DNA of 34,486 nt from a virus: the IMG/VR virus record IMGVR_UViG_3300047548_001116, positions 1 to 34,486 of that record; one strand, written 5' to 3'. Below are positions 21,350 to 28,953 of this stretch, piece after piece (positions within the stretch are counted from its first letter, which is position 1; each line of letters starts with the position of its first letter). Under the pieces are notes generated by a model. That model had not been told where the DNA came from. It saw only the letters and a list, made by a program, of their open reading frames with translations, and did no database searches. The position numbers were made by a program, and so were the translations under genes.

Positions 21350-21612
21350 TGAGCAAAAAACCATATTTTGAAACGCACAGGATTATCAAATTCGAAAATG
21401 ATCCGGCGGGCAAAAAGCGCGTCTGGGTAGAGGTTGCCGAAGGCGAGGCTTTAATGCTGAAGTTCAAAGCCGGGACAAAGGCGGACGAAATAGAAGCGGC
21501 AGCGGCGGCCAAACTTCAGGCACTGAAAGACCGGCAAGCGTTGGAAGACGAACTTGCAGCCCTGGAAGCAGAGGCGGAACTATTGCGCCAACAGCTTGAA
21601 AATGGGGGTTAA
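21349..21612 (+). CDS. Small coiled-coil protein
   Basis: This is an 87-residue protein. A beta-like start (MSKKPYFETHRIIKFENDPA) is followed from about residue 42 by an Ala/Glu/Leu-rich coiled coil (KADEIEAAAAAKLQALKDRQ and beyond). The first base of its ATG is shared with the stop of the fibre gene (TAATG). Such short proteins with a C-terminal coiled coil often trimerise with or cap fibres, but this is inference. Clearly a real gene by spacing. Confidence 0.6.
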   Translation: MSKKPYFETHRIIKFENDPAGKKRVWVEVAEGEALMLKFKAGTKADEIEAAAAAKLQALKDRQALEDELAALEAEAELLRQQLENGG

Positions 21613-21649
21613 TTGCGCGGTTTCCCGTAATTTGCTGGAAAAATAGCAC

Positions 21650-21886
21650 ATGGGTAAGATTTATACCATAACAGATGACGCCGGGAACGTTGAGGTTGTC
21701 CATGTAAAAGTCTTTTACAGACACCTACGGAAGTCGTTTGATATTTCATTCGGCAAATGGTATTTTGAGCAGAAGTTCCTAAAAATAGATGGGTGGATTG
21801 AAAATGGGGACGAAATCAACATTTGCGGGCTAAAATACAAGATGGTTGATGATAAGCCAGGAGGAGATACTAAAACTACAACATAG
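21650..21886 (+). CDS. Hypothetical small protein
   Basis: This 78-residue protein has a strand-rich start (MGKIYTITDDAGNVEVVHVK), a basic turn and an aromatic centre (FDISFGKWYFEQKFLKIDGW), ending in a hydrophilic tail with repeated Thr. No motif recognised. It overlaps the start of the repeat protein by 38 bases in another frame. Position suggests a virion or fibre accessory function. Confidence 0.55.
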   Translation: MGKIYTITDDAGNVEVVHVKVFYRHLRKSFDISFGKWYFEQKFLKIDGWIENGDEINICGLKYKMVDDKPGGDTKTTT

Positions 21887-23171
21887 CGCCGACGGTTCGC
21901 CGTGGGTTAATGTCGTCACGTCATCCTCCATTGACACAAACACCCTCGAATATAGCTCCGACGGTTCACCATGGACGGGCATAGGCCCCGACAGTTCGGG
22001 CGGTTCTTACACGCTGACGGCGGCGGCCGGTGCGTTCACGCTTACCGGGCAAGCGGCCGGCCTTTTGGTTGCCCTGAATTTAATTGCAAGTGCTGGCAGC
22101 TTTACACTTACGGGCAATGATGCCGGACTGTCCAGGGGCGTATCTATCCAGGCTGATTCCGGAGCCTTTACGCTGACAGGTCAGGATGCAGGCCTAACGC
22201 GATCGCTTCGCCTAACTGCTGATCCTGGAGCTTTCACGCTTACGGGGCAAGACATAACCCTGACGCGGGCGCTGAAGATCACAGCCGATTCAGGCACATA
22301 CGACCTTACAGGATACGCGGCCGGGCTGTTAAAATCCGATGTCTTAACGGCAAACACCGGCACGTTCACCCTGACGGGCAGCGATGCCGGATTAGTTAAG
22401 GCCTCAAAGCTAACAGCCGATTCCGGAGCCTTCGCGCTTACGGGACAAGACGCGGGCCTGTTAACCGGGCAGCGATTAACGGCCGACCCTGGAACGTTCA
22501 CCCTGACTGGATACGATGCCGGACTTTTAAGAGGCGAAAGCCTGACGGCCGATGCAGGCGCGTTCACGCTTACCGGGCAAGACGTTGGACTAATCCGGGC
22601 CATTCGCCTAACGGCTGATGCCGGGGCCTTCACCCTGACGGGAGGCGACGTTCAGTTCTCGCAGGATGGGCAACTGATTGCCAGCGCCGGGGTATTTACG
22701 CTGACGGGACGCGATGCCGGATTATTGCGGGCGCTTCGCCTAACAGCCGATGCAGGCAGCTTCACATTAACAGGATCAGACGCGGCACTATCCAGGGGCG
22801 TATCTATCCAGGCAGGCGCGGGTTCGTACACACTGACGGGCGTAGAGGCCGGATTAATCAAAGCCTCAAAGCTAACAGCCGATGCCGGGGCGTTCACTTA
22901 TACGGGATACGCTGCGGGCCTGTTAAACTCCGATGTCTTAACAGCCAATACCGGCACATTCACCCTGACGGGCTATGATGCCACGTTTACGGTCGCGCGG
23001 GTGTTACCATGCGACGCGGGTAGTTATGCGCTTACGGGACAAGACGCGGGCCTTATTCGGGCTACCATCATGCAGGCGGGCGCGGGTTCTTACACGCTGA
23101 CAGGGCAGGATGCCGGATTGGTGTATTCAGGCGAGGAAATATTTGTGCCGGTAGTGGCATTCTTTTACTAA
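21849..23171 (+). CDS. Fibre-like protein of seventeen 22-residue repeats
   Basis: This is a 440-residue protein. After ~60 residues (including two SADGSPW/SSDGSPW motifs) it is built from seventeen consecutive 22-residue units of the type xFTLTGxDAGLxRxxxLTADxG; the last one is partial and runs into a hydrophobic end (VPVVAFFY). The ATG at 21849 is used; a TTG one codon earlier is possible. Each unit would give two to three short strands, so a beta-solenoid or repetitive fibre shaft is likely. It overlaps its upstream neighbour by 38 bases and sits among fibre genes. Probably a virion-surface adhesin or fibre. Confidence 0.75.
   Translation: MISQEEILKLQHSADGSPWVNVVTSSSIDTNTLEYSSDGSPWTGIGPDSSGGSYTLTAAAGAFTLTGQAAGLLVALNLIASAGSFTLTGNDAGLSRGVSIQADSGAFTLTGQDAGLTRSLRLTADPGAFTLTGQDITLTRALKITADSGTYDLTGYAAGLLKSDVLTANTGTFTLTGSDAGLVKASKLTADSGAFALTGQDAGLLTGQRLTADPGTFTLTGYDAGLLRGESLTADAGAFTLTGQDVGLIRAIRLTADAGAFTLTGGDVQFSQDGQLIASAGVFTLTGRDAGLLRALRLTADAGSFTLTGSDAALSRGVSIQAGAGSYTLTGVEAGLIKASKLTADAGAFTYTGYAAGLLNSDVLTANTGTFTLTGYDATFTVARVLPCDAGSYALTGQDAGLIRATIMQAGAGSYTLTGQDAGLVYSGEEIFVPVVAFFY
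22032..23132 (+). repeat. 66-bp tandem repeats in the 21849 gene
   Basis: Sixteen full units of exactly 66 bases and part of a seventeenth encode the 22-residue repeats; no insertion or deletion breaks the phase. Distant units share longer identical stretches: 22131-22153 equals 22791-22813 (ten units apart), and the segment from 22401 equals that from 22863 (seven units apart). This indicates copying among repeats. Confidence 0.9.
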
Positions 23172-23185
23172 ACGAAACAAGAAAC

Positions 23186-23383
23186 ATGAAAAAAATACAC
23201 CTTCAAAACCTGGTAGCCATCTGCGATCTGGCTGTACAAAAAGGACTTATCCACCCGGACGACCTGATTAACGTCGGGCTATCCAGAAAGGCCGCTATTG
23301 ATACGGCGGCGGCAATGGGCGACGCTGACGAACTGGAAGTTAAACGGGATGAAACGCCGGGAGAGGCAAAAGAAAAGAAATAA
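23186..23383 (+). CDS. Hypothetical small protein
   Basis: This 65-residue protein is helical in its first two thirds (LQNLVAICDLAVQKGLIHPD, then SRKAAIDTAAAMGDAD) with a charged tail. It starts 14 bases after the repeat gene, behind an A-rich leader with GAAACAAGAAAC. It ends three bases before the next fibre gene. No family recognised; possibly a fibre chaperone by position only. Confidence 0.55.
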   Translation: MKKIHLQNLVAICDLAVQKGLIHPDDLINVGLSRKAAIDTAAAMGDADELEVKRDETPGEAKEKK

Positions 23384-23386
23384 GCA

Positions 23387-25420
23387 ATGGCAGTAAGGGT
23401 AAAGAAAATTTCTGATAACAGCCTGTTTTCGTTCACATGCGCCCAATGGGCGCTAATGGAAACGGCCGACCGTGCAAACTGGACGGTGCTAGAAAACACC
23501 TGCGGGCTGGTAACGCAATTATCCTACCCTTACGCAGCAAGTGAGTTCTTTTATACCCTGGACGGATTGGTTGCAGCCGATGACCCTTTGCAGATTCAAA
23601 CACAGGACGGTATTTCAACCATCCTATTCAAAAACCAGGCGGCCGGTACGATTTTGGCCGGGCCTATTACGGGGCCGGATGACTACCCGACTTTCCGGGC
23701 GCTGGAATTGACAGACCTGCCGGACCTGACCGAAACGATACAGGACGCAATAGGGCCAATCCTTGCGGACACGGACACGGTAAACTTTACGTACACGGAT
23801 GCTACTCCGGAAATAAAAGCCGATGTTCGTCTGCAAATGTCCATCACGTCCGACGCTTTAGGCGTTAAGCTATCCGGCGACGCGGCAAGCCCTGGCAATA
23901 ACAAAGTCTACGGAACGGATGCAAGCGGGGTGAAAGGATGGAAGGATGACCCTGCCGGTGGCGGCTTGGTGGATGGCGACTATGGGGACATATCCGTCAG
24001 CGGTGGCGGCACGGTGTTAAGTATAGATTCAGGGGTAGTAGATACTAACGAGCTGGCAAATTTTGCGGTAACAACTGTCAAGCTTGCAAGCGATTCAGTC
24101 ACCTTTGCAAAGATTGTTGACGGGGCGGTTATTACAGCTAAAATCGCAGACCTGAACGTCACGACCGGTAAATTGGCAGATGGGGCGGTTATTACAGCTA
24201 AAATAGCAGACCTGAATGTTACGACGGGTAAATTGGCAGATAATGCGGTTACTACCGTAAAGATTACAGACCTGAACGTCACGACGGAAAAACTAAACAC
24301 CGCTGCCGTAACGACAGCTAAAATAGCAGACCTGAACGTCACGACCGGTAAATTGGCGGATAATGCGGTAACTACCGTAAAGATTACAGACCTGAACGTC
24401 ACGACGGCAAAGATTGCAAACGATGCAGTTACATACGCCAAAATCCAGAATGTAACAGCAACGAATAGGGTACTTGGCCGTATTGCAGCCGGGGCTGGAG
24501 ATGTGCAGGAGCTTACGCCTGCCAACCTGTATACATTGATGAGTATAACCGGACAAACAGACCGAGTACCGTATTTCACCGGAGTAAGTGCTATTGGCAG
24601 TAGCTCAAATTTCAGGTGGCTTGACGGCACACAAGAAGTGTTAGTAGGTCCAGGAGGTTCACTGAATGCCCGATTTACGCATAGCGATAATACGTCTGGA
24701 GGGATTGCCAATGCCACTATCCTATATGGCCAAGCCAATGTGCAAAGCGTGTATACTGCGCGGATTGAAAATACGCGAAATGCCGCCAACGCTGGCACAA
24801 AGCTATTATTGCAGGTGGGCGGAGTAGATGCCGCTGATCCGTTTATTGAATTTATTATCAATGGAGCGGGAAACAACTGGACTATTGGCCCAGACAATTC
24901 AGACTCTGACAAATTCAAAATCACGCCAAAAAGCACGGCCCCTGGAAGCGTAGCAAATAGTGGTCTGATAATACGAAGTGAAGCCGCTGCAAGGGTTGGG
25001 ATAAACAAAGACAACCCAGCTCATCCGCTAGATGTAGCAGGTATTACACAGGCTCACCAGTTCAGAAACCATGCAAATGTTTGGACGGCTGCGAGGATTG
25101 TATTCGCAACTGGAGCCGGCACAGGCCCATCTATTACATCAATATCAGGAGGCGTCAATGGATTCCGTATCGATTTTAAGACGGGAACAGCACCAACGGC
25201 AGGCGGTGACATATTTACCGCAACTTACCCAACGCCATTCGACGGGGAGAGTTATGTTGTTATGGGCGGGAGAGAAGACAACGCATACAATGACGAAATG
25301 TCAAAGTTTTACATAAGTGAAGCGGGCGGGGCAAGCTTTACCCTTAAGTCGCACGGGGCGCTCACTGCTACAAAAGACTACCATATTCAATTCGTAATTT
25401 TTGGAACCACAATAGGATGA
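23387..25420 (+). CDS. Tail-fibre-like protein with trimeric repeat shaft
   Basis: This is a 677-residue protein. Residues ~1-220 contain a beta domain (ISDNSLFSFTCAQWAL at the start). Residues ~220-365 form a shaft of ten-residue units such as AVTTAKIADL and NVTTGKLADN, the pattern of phage fibre triple-stranded stems. Towards the C-terminus, RVGINKDNPAHPLDVAG matches the VGIGTxxPxxxLxVxG motif common in Bacteroidota fibre and chaperone-associated proteins. A terminal beta domain follows. No S74 self-cleaving chaperone signature was seen. It overlaps the next gene as ATGA. It would bind the host receptor. Confidence 0.8.
   Translation: MAVRVKKISDNSLFSFTCAQWALMETADRANWTVLENTCGLVTQLSYPYAASEFFYTLDGLVAADDPLQIQTQDGISTILFKNQAAGTILAGPITGPDDYPTFRALELTDLPDLTETIQDAIGPILADTDTVNFTYTDATPEIKADVRLQMSITSDALGVKLSGDAASPGNNKVYGTDASGVKGWKDDPAGGGLVDGDYGDISVSGGGTVLSIDSGVVDTNELANFAVTTVKLASDSVTFAKIVDGAVITAKIADLNVTTGKLADGAVITAKIADLNVTTGKLADNAVTTVKITDLNVTTEKLNTAAVTTAKIADLNVTTGKLADNAVTTVKITDLNVTTAKIANDAVTYAKIQNVTATNRVLGRIAAGAGDVQELTPANLYTLMSITGQTDRVPYFTGVSAIGSSSNFRWLDGTQEVLVGPGGSLNARFTHSDNTSGGIANATILYGQANVQSVYTARIENTRNAANAGTKLLLQVGGVDAADPFIEFIINGAGNNWTIGPDNSDSDKFKITPKSTAPGSVANSGLIIRSEAAARVGINKDNPAHPLDVAGITQAHQFRNHANVWTAARIVFATGAGTGPSITSISGGVNGFRIDFKTGTAPTAGGDIFTATYPTPFDGESYVVMGGREDNAYNDEMSKFYISEAGGASFTLKSHGALTATKDYHIQFVIFGTTIG
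24121..24420 (+). repeat. 60-bp tandem repeats in the fibre shaft
   Basis: Five consecutive 60-base units with a conserved core (gcagacctgaacgtcacgac and variants at the same phase) encode pairs of ten-residue shaft motifs. Units 1, 2 and 4 and units 3 and 5 are the closest to each other, so two unit types alternate. Confidence 0.85.
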
Positions 25421-25731
25421 TTACTACTGCATCGGCTGCTTTTGTCCTCGAGGAGGACAGTCAGCAACAGTTTTTGGGGGCTCGCATTCTTTGTGAGCCA
25501 ACATTTAGGGAAACAGAAGCGAAATTCAGTGTGAGGCTGAATGTGTTGGATAGTACTACCTCACATGTGATCCACTATGGATACATAGAGGTAACCTCCG
25601 CTGAAGTAGATGCAGAAACCGGTAGCGGCACGGGTGAGGTAGACCAGTGGTGGAACGCCCTGCAAAAAGCCGTTAAAACCAAACTTGCAGCAATACCGGA
25701 TAATTCCGGGGTTACGTTCACGGTTATTTAA
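25417..25731 (+). CDS. Hypothetical small protein, possible fibre partner
   Basis: This is a 104-residue acidic protein. N-terminal MITTASAAFVLEEDSQQQFL is followed by two long strands (AKFSVRLNVLDSTTSHVIHY, GYIEVTSAEVDAETGS), then a helix (VDQWWNALQKAVKTKLAAIP) and a final strand. Its ATGA overlap with the fibre gene suggests a cognate function such as a fibre tip or chaperone. No known motif. It is the last gene of the fibre cluster. Confidence 0.6.
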   Translation: MITTASAAFVLEEDSQQQFLGARILCEPTFRETEAKFSVRLNVLDSTTSHVIHYGYIEVTSAEVDAETGSGTGEVDQWWNALQKAVKTKLAAIPDNSGVTFTVI

Positions 25732-25757
25732 ATTGTTACACCATGCCGCTATTTTTG
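25727..25757 (+). promoter_or_regulatory. Weak promoter candidate
   Basis: TATTTTTG (25750-25757) matches TAnnTTTG; TTTA (25727-25730) lies 19 bases upstream. It is in the short gap before the gene at 25783 and could start a scaffold/capsid message. The -33 match is poor. Confidence 0.4.
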
Positions 25758-25782
25758 TACAAGGCAAAATTTAAACGTGATT

Positions 25783-26019
25783 ATGGGGAAAATACAGGGC
25801 GAATTGCGCGGAATCCCTGCTATATTAAGGTCAAACGCGATAGACTTAGTTTGTTTCGGAGCTATACAAGTCCAAAGAGCAAACAACCCGGAGGAAAGTA
25901 TTGATAAAATTGTCCAAAATGTATTGGATACGTTTGGACTGAATGACAAGCTAACACCGGGGGCGGCAAAAACGGCCTATTTTAGAAACATAAAACTTTT
26001 CGTGGATTCAGGGTTATGA
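25783..26019 (+). CDS. Hypothetical small protein
   Basis: This 78-residue protein (MGKIQGELRGIPAILRSNAI at the start) has a mixed alpha/beta composition with one Cys. The ATG at 25783 was preferred to a GTG two codons earlier. It is ATGA-coupled to the first of two similar small genes. It lies just upstream of the scaffold/capsid module, so a head-related function is possible. No family recognised. Confidence 0.55.
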   Translation: MGKIQGELRGIPAILRSNAIDLVCFGAIQVQRANNPEESIDKIVQNVLDTFGLNDKLTPGAAKTAYFRNIKLFVDSGL

Positions 26020-26216
26020 GCGATTATATCTACGCAGAAAAAAACGGGATACGCCAACGGTTTACCCGCAAATCCTGGGACGTACTCGGTACGGATAAAC
26101 TCGGTTGGGTAGAGGTGGAACCAACGCCGCCACCCGTCCCTAAAGAGGTGGAGCCGGTATTAACCCGGCAAAGCGTACAAACTGAAACCCCCAACAAAAA
26201 ACGCGGCCGCAAATGA
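26016..26216 (+). CDS. Small protein, paralogue of the 26213 gene
   Basis: This 66-residue protein has a strand-rich start (YIYAEKNGIRQRFTRKSWDV), then LGWVEVEPTPPPVPKEVEP, then a basic tail (NKKRGRK). The central pattern '(Q/K)xxTRxxWDxLxxxxxxWxxVExxPPVPKE' is shared with the next gene, indicating an old duplication. Short proteins with this plan (a few strands plus a Pro-rich tail) are common near phage capsid genes, but their role is not known. Confidence 0.55.
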   Translation: MSDYIYAEKNGIRQRFTRKSWDVLGTDKLGWVEVEPTPPPVPKEVEPVLTRQSVQTETPNKKRGRK

Positions 26217-26449
26217 TTACCATTCGAAATAAACAGAACGGGAAAGTACACAAGGTCACACGCGAAATGCTGGACAACCTCTATGCACGTGGCGATCAGT
26301 GGCGTACCCTTTATGAGATAATTACGGAACCACCCGTTCCGAAAGAGATAAAAAAACTGTCCGGTAAACAAAAGCCGGAATCTGACACCGATGGACTTTC
26401 AATCAATAATGATGGAGTTCCTGAGCAAGACGCTGGGGAAATCCAATGA
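26213..26449 (+). CDS. Small protein, paralogue of the 26016 gene
   Basis: This 78-residue protein is built like its neighbour: MITIRNKQNGKVHKVTREML, then WRTLYEIITEPPVPKEIKKL and a polar tail. It is ATGA-coupled to the first copy and overlaps the scaffold gene by 59 bases if that gene starts at 26391. The tail of this protein and the start of the scaffold therefore use the same DNA in two frames. Confidence 0.55.
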   Translation: MITIRNKQNGKVHKVTREMLDNLYARGDQWRTLYEIITEPPVPKEIKKLSGKQKPESDTDGLSINNDGVPEQDAGEIQ

Positions 26450-27296
26450 AGAGTTAACCGCGCTACTCTTTCAAAAAGCGGATGACGGAACGCTGACCGA
26501 TCAAATAGCGACTGACGCTCTTTCACAGTTAGAAGCCCTCCATCAAACACACCTGCAAAGCCTTCAGGAAGATGCTGGTAAAGATCAGTACAATGAAGGC
26601 CACCAAAAGGGAAAGTTTGAAGCGCTATCCAAAGAGGAAGAATGGCTGAAAAAGTCGTTCAACCTCCAGGGTAAGGGCAAGTTGCGCGACCTGATTGCAG
26701 AGGCTATCCAGGCAAGCGCAAGCCTGACGGAAGATAAGGTGCAAACGCACCCGCTTTTTGTCAATGCCAAAACAGCGTGGGAGGAAGAAAAAGCCCAACT
26801 GATTGAAGCACACACGGCGCAACTTTCAGAGGCGACAACGAAGGTAGAGCGACAAATGAGGTTTTCACAGGTGTCACCCGTCATTGACGAGGCACTTATC
26901 AAAGCCGGTGTTTCACCCGATTTCCTTAAGCCGGCCGCAAAGCGGGCTTTTCTCTCGCAATTTGAGGGCAAAGACTTTGAAGTTACTGACACGGGTATTT
27001 ACATCAAAAACCCAGACGGTAAACTGGAAAAGGACGCACACGGCCACCCTGTTAAACTGGATGCCTATGTATGTAGGGTCGCCTCTGATTGGTTTCCGAT
27101 TGAAAAGCAGCCAACGCGACAGGCCCCAGGGAATGACCCGGTTGATCCGGCAAAGCCCGCAACTAAGTGGACAAAAGAAAACGCACCGAAAACGCAAAAG
27201 GAATTTGACGCGCTTTATGCAACGCTGGAAGGCGAAGAAGCGCGAGAATTAACCAGGGCTTTTCTGGATGCAAACGCACCGCAGCCAGCGACCTAA
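26391..27296 (+). CDS. Capsid scaffolding protein
   Basis: This is a 301-residue hydrophilic protein directly upstream of the major capsid gene. Residues ~40-180 are helical and coiled-coil-like (LSQLEALHQTHLQSLQEDAG, WEEEKAQLIEAHTAQLSEAT). Two conserved-looking Asp/Phe-rich segments and a Pro/Ala-rich C-terminal region follow. Composition and position fit a phage scaffold that directs procapsid assembly and is later removed. No protease motif was seen. Starts at 26391, 26409 or 26412 are possible; the first overlaps the previous gene by 59 bases. Confidence 0.7.
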   Translation: MDFQSIMMEFLSKTLGKSNEELTALLFQKADDGTLTDQIATDALSQLEALHQTHLQSLQEDAGKDQYNEGHQKGKFEALSKEEEWLKKSFNLQGKGKLRDLIAEAIQASASLTEDKVQTHPLFVNAKTAWEEEKAQLIEAHTAQLSEATTKVERQMRFSQVSPVIDEALIKAGVSPDFLKPAAKRAFLSQFEGKDFEVTDTGIYIKNPDGKLEKDAHGHPVKLDAYVCRVASDWFPIEKQPTRQAPGNDPVDPAKPATKWTKENAPKTQKEFDALYATLEGEEARELTRAFLDANAPQPAT

Positions 27297-27330
27297 GAGC
27301 GGGTTAAGCGGGGCGCGAAACAAAAAACAA

Positions 27331-27349
27331 ACAAACAAACACAAACACT
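27331..27349 (+). promoter_or_regulatory. A/C-rich translation leader of the capsid gene
   Basis: Nineteen bases of ACAAAC-type sequence end at the ATG. They are identical to 14717-14735, and the identity continues through ATGGCT. No -7 promoter motif is visible close upstream, so this is probably a translation-enhancing leader on a longer message. Confidence 0.65.
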
Positions 27350-28357
27350 ATGGCTATTACTAATAGCGCCCTCCCTCTTGTTTTGGAGATGGCTTCGACC
27401 CGTTGGCCTAACAGCATGGCCGAACGCGATTTCACCGCACGAATTGACACCCTTTTGGCCCTCCGTGACCAACAAACGGCCCGCATTGAATACGCCAACC
27501 TCCCGGACGGCGTGGATGCCCGTATTGCATGGATGGATAATTGCGACCTGACCGTAGATAGCTACGTTTCTACCGATTGCACGTTTTCAGGCCCGGAAGC
27601 GGACACATACAAAAAGGATTTGTCTATTGACCAGGCGCGGGAAACCAAGTTCAGTGTACCACTGGACGCATGGCGCGACAACCTTTTCGGCTTCGCTGAC
27701 GCTGTGGCCGTCAACCTTAATAAAGTGATGGTTGCACAGGCTGAATACGTAGCGCAATACTGCGTCGGCGTATTCAATGCCAACCTGGGTGTTAACACCT
27801 ACAACAACGGCGGCAACTGGACTATTTCCGGCACTACCAACACCGTTCCGGGCGCTGAATGGGAAAGCACCGCTATCATGGGCAAGCTACTGATTGCAGC
27901 CCGGAAAAACCGTTTCGAGAATCCTTATGTGATTTCAGGCGAAAACCTGTTTCAACTTGCATACATGGCCCGCACGAGCGCGGCTAACGGTGAAGGCCGG
28001 GGCGATTTCCAGCGAATTAACGAAATGCCGATTTACAACGACATTTGGAATGTGGATGACGTGAACAGCGGAACCCTGATTTCCTACCTGATCGAGCGCG
28101 GCACTTTCGCGTTCCTATCTAAAGGGTACTACCCAACGACCCCGGAAACGATTAACGGCAATTTCCAGCGCTTCAGCATCCGAAACCGTTTCTTCCCGCA
28201 GCTTGTGCATGACGTTGAAACGCTGACGGATTGCACGACCGGAACCTGGAAGCAGCACTGGAAAGTTATTCCACGTTACAAGCTGGAAATTAACCCGACC
28301 GGATGCACGGCAACCAGCACGGGCGTAATTGCACTCACAAACGGCGGCGGCGTGTAA
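27350..28357 (+). CDS. Major capsid protein
   Basis: This is a 335-residue protein. The sequence MAITNSALPLVLEMASTRWP, then FSVPLDAWRDNLFGFADAVA, a central region with NTYNNGGNW and a C-terminal beta-rich part (FSIRNRFFPQLVHDVETLTD) is consistent with an HK97-type capsid subunit: an N-arm, a long spine helix and strands. The scaffold gene precedes it, its leader is the strongest in the window and its length is usual. No specific catalytic motif is expected. A capsid protease was not found. Identity rests on position, size and leader. Confidence 0.75.
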   Translation: MAITNSALPLVLEMASTRWPNSMAERDFTARIDTLLALRDQQTARIEYANLPDGVDARIAWMDNCDLTVDSYVSTDCTFSGPEADTYKKDLSIDQARETKFSVPLDAWRDNLFGFADAVAVNLNKVMVAQAEYVAQYCVGVFNANLGVNTYNNGGNWTISGTTNTVPGAEWESTAIMGKLLIAARKNRFENPYVISGENLFQLAYMARTSAANGEGRGDFQRINEMPIYNDIWNVDDVNSGTLISYLIERGTFAFLSKGYYPTTPETINGNFQRFSIRNRFFPQLVHDVETLTDCTTGTWKQHWKVIPRYKLEINPTGCTATSTGVIALTNGGGV

Positions 28358-28389
28358 GCGGCTGACCTGACAAAAAACAAACATTCAAT

Positions 28390-28881
28390 ATGATGAAAAA
28401 TAAATTCATTCTCCCGCTTTTTGCCTTTGTTGGCTTCGCTGTGGCCCTTGTTGCCTGGAACTATCCAGAGAGCGAGTACCAAACCAGCGCTACGGCGCTT
28501 TACGAATACGCCTGGACAAAGGACACCATTACCAACGCCGCAAACGACACGCTTTATTTGCCTTCGCGCATGCGTCCGGTAAACTCTGATTTCCTGATTG
28601 CCTTCGCCATTAACCGTACCTCTATTTCCGGCACTGCAAACGTAGCAGTAAAGGTGGAGGAAAGCGTGTACCCTTACACGGGCAGCACACCGCCAACGCG
28701 CGGCTGGGTAACGTCTTTGAACAGCGTAGGCGGTGCAGCCGATACAGACGCGACAACGGCAACAGAGGAAACGATCAGGATTCCAAACGCTTACGGGCGT
28801 TCTTACAGGATCATAATTGACGGCACAGGCACACAGTCAACATCCTATGATGCCCGAATACTGATGAAGCGTAAGAACTAA
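28390..28881 (+). CDS. Hypothetical virion protein with hydrophobic N-terminus
   Basis: This 163-residue protein begins MMKNKFILPLFAFVGFAVAL, a basic start with a hydrophobic segment of ~18 residues that looks like a signal anchor or uncleaved signal peptide. The rest is Thr/Ser/Ala-rich and beta-stranded (VAVKVEESVYPYTGS, SYRIIIDGTG). It follows the capsid gene by 32 bases, where decoration or head-fibre proteins are common, yet a membrane segment is unusual for those. It is followed by a strong hairpin. Confidence 0.55.
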   Translation: MMKNKFILPLFAFVGFAVALVAWNYPESEYQTSATALYEYAWTKDTITNAANDTLYLPSRMRPVNSDFLIAFAINRTSISGTANVAVKVEESVYPYTGSTPPTRGWVTSLNSVGGAADTDATTATEETIRIPNAYGRSYRIIIDGTGTQSTSYDARILMKRKN

Positions 28882-28908
28882 TCAACATCTGAATTTTGCC
28901 CAATACAC

Positions 28909-28941
28909 GGGGCCGGGATTACTTCTGGCCTGGCCCCTTTT
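28909..28941 (+). terminator. Terminator 12 bases before next gene
   Basis: GGGGCCGGG (28909-28917) pairs with CCTGGCCCC (28929-28937) with one G-T wobble, followed by TTTT (28938-28941). The sequence after it, with CAATTTGAAAAA, closely resembles that after the weak hairpin at 2941-2979. Confidence 0.7.
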
Positions 28942-28953
28942 CAATTTGAAAAA

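Noticed and set aside
22181-22633. 150-codon minus-strand frame within the repeats
   Set aside because: Repeat composition keeps the opposite strand open; it mirrors the plus-strand repeats and has no separate start context.
22032-23132. CRISPR-like array
   Set aside because: The repeats are contiguous 66-base coding units with no spacers and keep one open frame.
23980-25014. 344-codon minus-strand frame
   Set aside because: It is antisense to the fibre shaft repeats, which lack minus-strand stops by composition; the plus-strand fibre protein is clearly the real product.
26585-26992. 135-codon minus-strand frame
   Set aside because: Antisense to the scaffold coding region, Ser/Cys/Leu-rich shadow composition.
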